From Osedax frankpressi (taxonomy: Eukaryota > Annelida > Polychaeta > Sabellida > Siboglinidae): a stretch of DNA of 64,000 bases. A program made the translations under genes and the position numbers. This document shows, one piece after another, positions 53,401-63,800 of this stretch (positions are counted from its first letter, which is position 1; each line of letters starts with the position of its first letter). The notes under the pieces are model-generated. The model did no database searches, had not been told where the DNA came from, and was given only the letters and a program-made list of their open reading frames with translations. The DNA is taken from contig OZ038314.1 of assembly GCA_964035775.1 (NCBI GenBank), positions 3,353,371-3,417,370 of the forward strand, read 5' to 3'.

Positions 53401-55221
53401 ATAGTTATTTAAGTTATAGTTATTTAAGTTATAGTTATTTAAGTTATAGTTATTTAAGTTATAGTTATTTAAGTTATAGTTATTTAAGTTATAGTTATTA
53501 AATTATAGTTATTTAAGTTATAGTTATTTAATTTATAGTTTTTTCATTAATGGTTATTTAAGTTATAGTTATTTAAGTTATAGTTATTTAAGTTATAGTT
53601 ATTTAAGTTATAGTTATTTAAGTTATAGTTATTTAAGTTATAGTTATTTAAGTTATAGTTATTTAATTAATAGTTATTTAAGTTATAGTTATTTAAGTTA
53701 TAGTTATTTAAGTTATAGTTATTTAAGTTATAGTTATTTAAGTTATAGTTATTTAAGTTATAGTTATTTAATTTATAGTTATTTAAGTTATAGTTATTTA
53801 AGTTATAGTTATTTAAGTTATAGTTATTTAAGTTATAGTTATTTAAGTTATAGTTATTTAAGTTATAGTTATTTAAGTTATAGTTATTTAAGTTATAGTT
53901 ATTTAAGTTATAGTTATTTAATTAATAGTTATTTAAGTTATAGTTATTTAAGTTATAGTTATTTAAGTTATAGTTATTTAAGTTATAGTTATTTAAGTTA
54001 TAGTTATTTAATTTATAGTTATTTAATTTATAGTTATTTAAGTTATAGTTATTTAAGTTATAGTTATTTAAGTTATAGTTATTTAAGTTATAGTTATTTA
54101 AGTTATAGTTATTTAAGTTATAGTTATTTAATTAATAGTAATTTAAGTTATAGTAATTTAAGTTTAGTTATTTAATTTATAGTTATTTAAGTTATAGTTA
54201 ATTAAGTTATCGTTAGTTAAGTTATAGTTATTTAAGTTATAGTTATTGAATTATAGTTATTTAAGTTATAGTTATTTAATTTATAGTTTTTTCATTTATG
54301 GTTATTATATTATAGTTATATAAATTATAGTTATTTAAGTTATAGTTATTTAAGTTATAGTTATTTAAGTTATAGTTATTTAAGTTATAGTTATTTAAGT
54401 TATAGTTATTTAAGTTATAGTTATTTAAGTTATAGTTATTTAAGTTATAGTTATTTAATTAATAGTTATTTAAGTTATAGTTATTTAAGTTATAGTTATT
54501 TAAGTTATAGTTATTTAAGTTATAGTTATTTAAGTTATAGTTATTTAATTAATAGTTATTTAAGTTATAGTTATTTAAGTTATAGTTATTTAAGTTATAG
54601 TTATTTAAGTTATAGTTATTTAAGTTATAGTTATTTAAGTTATAGTTATTTAATTTATAGTTATTTAATTTATAGTTATTTAAGTTATAGTTATTTAAGT
54701 TATAGTTATTTAAGTTATAGTCATTTAATTAATAGTAATTTAAGTTATAGTAATTTAAGTTTAGTTATTTAATTTATAGTTATTTAAGTTATAGTTAATT
54801 AAGTTATCGTTAGTTAAGTTATAGTTATTTAAGTTATAGTTATTAAATTATAGTTATTTAAGTTATAGTTATTTAATTTATAGTTTTTTCATTTATGGTT
54901 ATATAAGTTATAGTTATTTAAGTTATAGTTATTTAATTAATAGTTATTTAAGTTATAGTTATTTAAGTTATAGTTATTTAATTTATAGTTTTTTTATTTA
55001 TGGTTATTTAAGTTATAGTTATTTAAGTTATAGTTATTTAATTTATAGTTATTTAATTTATAGTTATTTAAGTTATAGTTATTTAAGTTATAGTTATTTA
55101 AGTTATAGTTATTTAAGTTATAGTTATTTAAGTTATAGTTATTTAATTAATAGTAATTTAAGTTATAGTAATTTAAGTTTAGTTATTTAATTTATAGTTA
55201 TTTAAGTTATAGTTATTTAAG

Positions 55222-55676
55222 TTATAGTTATTATATAATATTTATTTAAGTTATAGTTATTTAAGATATATTTATTTAATTTATAGTTATTATATTATAA
55301 TTATTTAAGTTTTAGTTATTTAAGTTATAGTTATTATATTATAGCTATTTAAGTGATATTTATTTAAGTTATAGTTATTTAATTAATAGTTATTTAATTT
55401 ATAGTTATTTAAGTTATAGTTATTTAAGTTATAGTTATTAAATTATATTTATTTAAGTTATAGTTATTTAATTTATAGTTATTTAATTTATAGTTATTTA
55501 ATTTATAGTTATTTAATTTATAGTTATTTAATTTATAGTTATTTAATTTATAGTTATTTAATTTATAGTTATTTAATTTATAGTTATTTAATTTATAGTT
55601 ATTTAATTTATAGTTATTTAATTTATAGTTATTTAATTTATAGTTATTTAATTTATAGTTATTATAGTTATTTAAA
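55222..55676 (+). repeat. D module, copy 5
   Basis: Complete order with one TAGCT segment near 55342, thirteen b monomers (55458-55652) and the 24-bp composite (55653-55676). It lies downstream of the same pure T-run j variant (54989) that precedes D copies 1 and 2. A longer stretch containing both was therefore moved or copied over more than 20 kb. Confidence 0.9.
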
Positions 55677-55976
55677 TTATAGTTATTTAAGTTATAGTTA
55701 TTTAAGTTATAGTTATTTAAGTTATAGTTATTTAAGTTATAGTTATTTAAGTTATAGTTATTTAAGTTATAGTTATTTAAGTTATAGTTATTTAAGTTAT
55801 AGTTATTTAAGTTATAGTTATTTAAGTTATAGTTATTTAAGTTATAGTTATTTAAGTTATAGTTATTTAAGTTATAGTTATTTAAGTTATAGTTATTTAA
55901 GTTATAGTTATTTAAGTTATAGTTATTTAAGTTATAGTTATTTAAGTTATAGTTATTTAAGTTATAGTTATTTAAG
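55677..55976 (+). repeat. Longest uninterrupted consensus run, 20 monomers
   Basis: Twenty consecutive a monomers (300 bp) follow D copy 5, the longest pure run I found. At the matching place other D modules are followed by 9-16 a monomers and then the start of E. Here the first five monomers of E are absent and only its last three remain, so a block was replaced by consensus monomers. Confidence 0.85.
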
Positions 55977-56021
55977 TTATAGTTATTTAAATTTTAGTTA
56001 TATTAGTTATAGTTATTGAAT
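55977..56021 (+). repeat. E module fragment, last three monomers
   Basis: TTATAGTTATTTAAA, TTTTAGTTATATTAG (a private ATTAG change) and TTATAGTTATTGAAT remain. The first five monomers, including the CpG-bearing one, are absent and replaced by consensus monomers. Confidence 0.87.
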
Positions 56022-56664
56022 TTATAGTTATTTAATTTATAGTTATTTAAGTTATAGTTATTTAAGTTATAGTTATTTAAGTTATAGTTATTTAAGTTAT
56101 AGTTATTTAAGTTATAGTTATTTAAGTTATAGTTATTTAATTTATAGTTATTTAAGTTATAGTTATTTAAGTTATAGTTATTTAAGTTATAGATATTTAA
56201 GTTATAGTTATTTAAGTTATAGTTATTTAAGTTATAGTTATTTAATTAATAGTTATTTAAGTTATAGTTATTTAAGTTATAGTTATTTAAGTTATAGTTA
56301 TTTAAGTTATAGTTATTTAAGTTATAGTTATTTAAGTTATAGTTATTTAAGTTATAGTTATTTAATTTATAGTTATTTAATTTATAGTTATTTGAGTTAT
56401 AGTTATTTAAGTTATAGTTATTTAAGTTATAGTTATTTAAGTTATAGTTATTTAATTAATAGTAATTTAAGTTATAGTAATTTAAGTTTAGTTATTTAAT
56501 TTATAGTTATTTAAGTTATAGTTAATTAAGTTATCGTTAGTTAAGTTATAGTTATTTAAGTTATAGTTATTAAATTATAGTTATTTAAGTTATAGTTATT
56601 TAATTTATAGTTTTTTCATTTATGGTTATTTAAGTTATAGTTATTTAAGTTATAGTTATTTAAG

Positions 56665-57039
56665 TTATATTTATTTAATTTATAGTTATTATATTATAAT
56701 TATTTAAGTTTTAGTTATTTAAGTTATAGTTATTATATTATAGCTATTTAAGTGATATTTATTTAAGTTATAGTTATTTAATTAATAGTTATTTAATTTA
56801 TAGTTATTTAAGTTATAGTTATTTAAGTTATAGTTATTAAATTATATTTATTTAAGTTATAGTTATTTAATTTATAGTTATTTAATTTATAGTTATTTAA
56901 TTTATAGTTATTTAATTTATAGTTATTTAATTTATAGTTATTATAGTTATTTAATTTATAGTTATTTAATTTATAGTTATTTAATTTATAGTTATTTAAT
57001 TTATAGTTATTTAATTTATAGTTATTATAGTTATTTAAA
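56665..57039 (+). repeat. D module, copy 6, 5' truncated, composite doubled
   Basis: The block begins only at TTATATTTATTTAAT, without the AATATT start. One TAGCT segment lies near 56741. The b run is split: five b (56857-56931), a 24-bp composite (56932-56955), four b (56956-57015), then the terminal composite (57016-57039). The internal composite ends AAT rather than AAA, as expected if it arose by exchange between two b runs. Confidence 0.87.
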
Positions 57040-57159
57040 TTATAGTTATTTAAGTTATAGTTATTTAAGTTATAGTTATTTAAGTTATAGTTATTTAAGT
57101 TATAGTTATTTAAGTTATAGTTATTTAAGTTATAGTTATTTAAGTTATAGTTATTTAAG

Positions 57160-57279
57160 TTATAATTATTTAAATTATAGTTATCTAAGTTATAGTTAAT
57201 TAAGTTATCGTTATTTAAGTTATAGTTATCTAAGTTATGGTTATTTAAATGTTAGTTATATAAGTTATAGTTATTGAAT
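57160..57279 (+). repeat. E module copy after D copy 6, most diverged
   Basis: Complete E with several private changes: TATCTAAG twice (near 57183 and 57228), TTATGG near 57236 and TGTTAG near 57250. It carries more point changes than any other E copy, so it may be older or less homogenised. Confidence 0.88.
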
Positions 57280-57299
57280 TTATAGTTATTTAATTTATA

Positions 57300-57840
57300 G
57301 TTATTTAAGTTATAGTTATTTAAGTTATAGTTATTTAAGTTATAGTTATTTAAGTTATAGTTATTTAAGTTATAGTTATTTAAGTTATAGTTATTTAATT
57401 TATAGTTATTTAAGTTATAGTTATTTAAGTTATAGTTATTTAAGTTATAGTTATTTAAGTTATAGTTATTTAAGTTATAGTTATTTAAGTTATAGTTATT
57501 TAAGTTATAGTTATTTAATTAATAGTTATTTAGGTTATAGTTATTTAAGTTATAGTTATTTAAGTTATAGTTATTTAAGTTATAGTTATTTAAGTTATAG
57601 TTATTTAATTTATAGTTATTTAATTTATAGTTATTTAAGTTATAGTTATTTAAGTTATAGTTATTTAAGTTATAGTTATTTAAGTTATAGTTATTTAATT
57701 AATAGTAATTTAAGTTATAGTAATTTAAGTTTAGTTATTTAATTTATAGTTATTTAAGTTATAGTTAATTAAGTTATCGTTAGTTAAGTTATAGTTATTT
57801 AAGTTATAGTTATTAAATTATAGTTATTTAAGTTATAGTT
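57300..57840 (+). repeat. Spacer and core between D+E and terminal HOR
   Basis: Runs of a with b and b-c marks (one TTTAGG change near 57533) lead into an ordinary core, b-d-e-f-a-g-h-a-i-a-b, ending at j 57854. Nothing else is present. Confidence 0.8.
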
Positions 57841-60800
57841 ATTTAATTTATAGTTTTTTCATTTATTGTTATTTAAGTTATAGTTATTTAAGTTATAGTT
57901 ATTTAAGTTATAGTTATTTAATTAATAGTTATTTAAGTTATAGTTATTTAATTAATAGTTATTTAAGTTATAGTTATTTAAGTTATAGTTATTTAAGTTA
58001 TAGTTATTTAAGTTATAGTTATTTAAGTTATAGTTATTTAATTTATAGTTATTTAAGTTATAGTTATTTAAGTTATAGTTATTTAAGTTATAGTTATTTA
58101 AGTTATAGTTATTTAAGTTATAGTTATTTAAGTTATAGTTATTTAAGTTATAGTTATTTAAGTTATAGTTATTTAAGTTATAGTTATTTAATTAATAGTT
58201 ATTTAAGTTATAGTTATTTAAGTTATAGTTATTTAAGTTATAGTTATTTAAGTTATAGTTATTTAATTTATAGTTATTTAATTTATAGTTATTTAAGTTA
58301 TAGTTATTTAAGTTATAGTTATTTAAGTTATAGTTATTTAAGTTATAGTTATTTAATTAATAGTAATTTAAGTTATAGTAATTTAAGTTTAGTTATTTAA
58401 TTTATAGTTATTTAATTTATAGTTAATTAAGTTATCGTTAGTTAAGTTATAGTTATTTAAGTTATAGTTATTAAATTATAGTTATTTAAGTTATAGTTAT
58501 TTAATTTATAGTTTTTTCATTTATGGTTATTATATTATAGTTATATAAATTATAGTTATTTAAGTTATAGTTATTTAAGTTATAGTTATTTAAGTTATAG
58601 TTATTTAAGTTATAGTTATTTAAGTTATAGTTATTTAAGTTATAGTTATTTAAGTTATAGTTATATAATTAATAGTAATTTAAGTTATAGTAATTTAAGT
58701 TTAATTATTTAATTTATAGTTATTTAAGTTATAGTTAATTAAGTTATCGTTAGTTAAGTTATAGTTATTTAAGTTATAGTTATTAAATTATAGTTATTTA
58801 AGTTATAGTTATTTAATTTATAGTTTTTTCATTTATGGTTATTATATTATAGTTATATAAATTATAGTTATTTAAGTTATAGTTATTTAAGTTATAGTTA
58901 TTTAAGTTATAGTTATTTAAGTTATAGTTATTTAAGTTATAGTTATTTAAGTTATAGTTATTTAAGTTATAGTTATTTAAGTTATAGTTATTTAAGTTAT
59001 AGTTATTTAAGTTATAGTTATTTAATTAATAGTTATTTAAGTTATAGTTATTTAAGTTATAGTTATTTAAGTTATAGTTATTTAAGTTATAGTTATTTAA
59101 GTTATAGTTATTTAATTAATAGTTATTTAAGTTATAGTTATTTAAGTTATAGTTATTTAAGTTATAGTTATTTAAGTTATAGTTATTTAAGTTATAGTTA
59201 TTTAAGTTATAGTTATTTAAGTTATAGTTATTTAAGTTATAGTTATTTAATTTATAGTTATTTAATTTATAGTTATTTAAGTTATAGTTATTTAAGTTAT
59301 AGTTATTTAAGTTATAGTTATTTAATTAATAGTAATTTAAGTTATAGTAATTTAAGTTTAGTTATTTAATTTATAGTTATTTAAGTTATAGTTAATTAAG
59401 TTATCATTAGTTAAGTTATAGTTATTTAAGTTATAGTTATTAAATTATAGTTATTTAAGTTATAGTTATTTAATTTATAGTTTTTTCATTTATGGTTATT
59501 TAAGTTATAGTTATTTAAGTTATAGTTATTTAAGTTATAGTTATTTAATTAATAGTTATTTAAGTTATAGTTATTTAAGTTATAGTTATTTAAGTTATAG
59601 TTATTTAAATTATAGTTATTTAAGTTATAGTTATTTAATTTATAGTTATTTAAGTTATAGTTATTTAAGTTATAGTTATTTAAGTTATAGTTATTTAAGT
59701 TATAGTTATTTAAGTTATAGTTATTTAAGTTATAGTTATTTAAGTTATAGTTATTTAATTAATAGTTATTTAAGTTATAGTTATTTAAGTTATAGTTATT
59801 TAAGTTATAGTTATTTAAGTTATAGTTATTTAAGTTATAGTTATTTAATTTATAGTTAATTAAGTTATCATTTGTTAAGTTATAGTTATTTAAGTTATAG
59901 TTATTAAATTATAGTTATTTAAGTTATAGTTATTTAATTTATAGTTTTTTCATTTATGGTTATTTAAGTTATAGTTATTTAAGTTATAGTTATTTAAGTT
60001 ATAGTTATTTAATTAATAGTTATTTAAGTTATAGTTATTTAAGTTATAGTTATTTAAGTTATAGTTATTTAAGTTATAGTTATTTAAGTTATAGTTATTT
60101 AATTTATAGTTATTTAAGTTATAGTTATTTAAGTTATAGTTATTTAAGTTATAGTTATTTAAGTTATAGTTATTTAAGTTATAGTTATTTAAGTTATAGT
60201 TATTTAAGTTATAGTTATTTAAGTTATAGTTATTTAATTAATAGTTATTTAAGTTATAGTTATTTAAGTTATAGTTATTTAAGTTATAGTTATTTAAGTT
60301 ATAGTTATTTAAGTTATAGTTATTTAATTTATAGTTATTTAATTTATAGTTATTTAAGTTATAGTTATTTAAGTTATAGTTATTTAAGTTATAGTTATTT
60401 AATTAATAGTAATTTAAGTTATAGTAATTTAAGTTTAATTATTTAATTTATAGTTATTTAAGTTATAGTTAATTAAGTTATCGTTAGTTAAGTTATAGTT
60501 ATATAAATTATAGTTATTTAAGTTATAGTTATTTAAGTTATAGTTATTTAATTTATAGTTTTTTCATTTATGGTTATTATATTATAGTTATATAAATTAT
60601 AGTTATTTAAGTTATAGTTATTTAAGTTATAGTTATTTAAGTTATAGTTATTTAAGTTATAGTTATTTAAGTTATAGTTAATTAAGTTATCGTTAGTTAA
60701 GTTATAGTTATTTAAGTTATAGTTATTAAATTATAGTTATTTAAGTTATAGTTATTTAATTTATAGTTTTTTCATTTATTGTTATTTAAGTTATAGTTAT

Positions 60801-63800
60801 TTAAGTTATAGTTATTTAAGTTATAGTTATTTAATTAATAGTTATTTAAGTTATAGTTATTTAATTAATAGTTATTTAAGTTATAGTTATTTAAGTTATA
60901 GTTATTTAAGTTATAGTTAATTAAGTTATCGTTAGTTAAGTTATAGTTATTTAAGTTATAGTTATTTAAGTTATAGTTATTAAATTATAGTTATTTAAGT
61001 TATAGTTATTTAATTTATAGTTTTTTCATTTATGGTTATTATATTATAGTTATATAAATTATAGTTATTTAAGTTATAGTTATTTAAGTTATAGTTATTT
61101 AAGTTATAGTTATTTAAGTTATAGTTATTTAAGTTATAGTTATTTAAGTTATAGTTATTTAAGTTATAGTTATTTAAGTTATAGTTATTTAAGTTATAGT
61201 TATTTAATTAATAGTTATTTAAGTTATAGTTATTTAAGTTATAGTTATTTAAGTTATAGTTATTTAAGTTATAGTTATTTAAGTTATAGTTATTTAATTA
61301 ATAGTTATTTAAGTTATAGTTATTTAAGTTATAGTTATTTAAGTTATAGTTATTTAAGTTATAGTTATTTAAGTTATAGTTATTTAAGTTATAGTTATTT
61401 AAGTTATAGTTATTTAATTTATAGTTATTTAATTTATAGTTATTTAAGTTATAGTTATTTAAGTTATAGTTATTTAAGTTATAGTTATTTAATTAATAGT
61501 AATTTAAGTTATAGTAATTTAAGTTTAGTTATTTAATTTATAGTTATTTAAGTTATAGTTAATTAAGTTATCATTAGTTAAGTTATAGTTATTTAAGTTA
61601 TAGTTATTAAATTATAGTTATTTAAGTTATAGTTATTTAATTTATAGTTTTTTCATTTATGGTTATTTAAGTTATAGTTATTTAAGTTATAGTTATTTAA
61701 GTTATAGTTATTTAATTAATAGTTATTTAAGTTATAGTTATTTAAGTTATAGTTATTTAAGTTATAGTTATTTAAATTATAGTTATTTAAGTTATAGTTA
61801 TTTAATTTATAGTTATTTAAGTTATAGTTATTTAAGTTATAGTTATTTAAGTTATAGTTATTTAAGTTATAGTTATTTAAGTTATAGTTATTTAAGTTAT
61901 AGTTATTTAAGTTATAGTTATTTAATTAATAGTTATTTAAGTTATAGTTATTTAAGTTATAGTTATTTAAGTTATAGTTATTTAAGTTATAGTTATTTAA
62001 GTTATAGTTATTTAATTTATAGTTAATTAAGTTATCATTTGTTAAGTTATAGTTATTTAAGTTATAGTTATTAAATTATAGTTATTTAAGTTATAGTTAT
62101 TTAATTTATAGTTTTTTCATTTATGGTTATTTAAGTTATAGTTATTTAAGTTATAGTTATTTAAGTTATAGTTATTTAATTAATAGTTATTTAAGTTATA
62201 GTTATTTAAGTTATAGTTATTTAAGTTATAGTTATTTAAGTTATAGTTATTTAAGTTATAGTTATTTAATTTATAGTTATTTAAGTTATAGTTATTTAAG
62301 TTATAGTTATTTAAGTTATAGTTATTTAAGTTATAGTTATTTAAGTTATAGTTATTTAAGTTATAGTTATTTAAGTTATAGTTATTTAAGTTATAGTTAT
62401 TTAATTAATAGTTATTTAAGTTATAGTTATTTAAGTTATAGTTATTTAAGTTATAGTTATTTAAGTTATAGTTATTTAAGTTATAGTTATTTAATTTATA
62501 GTTATTTAATTTATAGTTATTTAAGTTATAGTTATTTAAGTTATAGTTATTTAAGTTATAGTTATTTAATTAATAGTAATTTAAGTTATAGTAATTTAAG
62601 TTTAATTATTTAATTTATAGTTATTTAAGTTATAGTTAATTAAGTTATCGTTAGTTAAGTTATAGTTATATAAATTATAGTTATTTAAGTTATAGTTATT
62701 TAAGTTATAGTTATTTAATTTATAGTTTTTTCATTTATGGTTATTATATTATAGTTATATAAATTATAGTTATTTAAGTTATAGTTATTTAAGTTATAGT
62801 TATTTAAGTTATAGTTATTTAAGTTATAGTTATTTAAGTTATAGTTAATTAAGTTATCGTTAGTTAAGTTATAGTTATTTAAGTTATAGTTATTAAATTA
62901 TAGTTATTTAAGTTATAGTTATTTAATTTATAGTTTTTTCATTTATTGTTATTTAAGTTATAGTTATTTAAGTTATAGTTATTTAAGTTATAGTTATTTA
63001 ATTAATAGTTATTTAAGTTATAGTTATTTAATTAATAGTTATTTAAGTTATAGTTATTTAAGTTATAGTTATTTAAGTTATAGTTATTTAAGTTATAGTT
63101 ATTTAAGTTATAGTTATTTAAGTTATAGTTATTTAAGTTATAGTTATTTAAGTTATAGTTATTTAAGTTATAGTTATTTAATTAATAGTTATTTAAGTTA
63201 TAGTTATTTAAGTTATAGTTATTTAAGTTATAGTTATTTAAGTTATAGTTATTTAATTTATAGTTATTTAATTTATAGTTATTTAAGTTATAGTTATTTA
63301 AGTTATAGTTATTTAAGTTATAGTTATTTAAGTTATAGTTATTTAATTAATAGTAATTTAAGTTATAGTAATTTAAGTTTAGTTATTTAATTTATAGTTA
63401 TTTAATTTATAGTTAATTAAGTTATCGTTAGTTAAGTTATAGTTATTTAAGTTATAGTTATTAAATTATAGTTATTTAAGTTATAGTTATTTAATTTATA
63501 GTTTTTTCATTTATGGTTATTATATTATAGTTATATAAATTATAGTTATTTAAGTTATAGTTATTTAAGTTATAGTTATTTAAGTTATAGTTATTTAAGT
63601 TATAGTTATTTAAGTTATAGTTATTTAAGTTATAGTTATTTAAGTTATAGTTATATAATTAATAGTAATTTAAGTTATAGTAATTTAAGTTTAATTATTT
63701 AATTTATAGTTATTTAAGTTATAGTTAATTAAGTTATCGTTAGTTAAGTTATAGTTATTTAAGTTATAGTTATTAAATTATAGTTATTTAAGTTATAGTT

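Larger units (their letters stand above)
44070..54970 (+). repeat. 5.6-6.2-kb tandem pair
   Basis: The copies run about 44070-49260 and 49690-54970. The offset is 5,627 bp up to module E (44748/50375), 6,225 bp from the TATATAATTA variant (45371/51596) to j 46625/52850, and 5,776 bp from j 47763/53539 to 49108/54884. Copy 1 thus lacks 598 bp after E, and copy 2 lacks 449 bp near 53.4 kb. Shared rare marks are TTAAAG (44703/50330), TAGAAATTT (45576/51801), j with CATTAATGG (46625/52850 and 47763/53539), AGTCATTT (about 48950/54720) and GGTTATATAAG after j (about 49120/54896). Confidence 0.88.
54970..57300 (+). repeat. Imported D+E region, two modules
   Basis: At about 54970 the 5.6-kb repeat stops and sequence like that at 21.76 kb and 28.46 kb begins: j with a pure T-run (54989), b-b, core start, then D copy 5, a 20-monomer consensus run and an E fragment. 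A core (j 56611) leads into D copy 6 and E (57160). The left join looks like a recombination breakpoint between two HOR classes. Confidence 0.8.
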
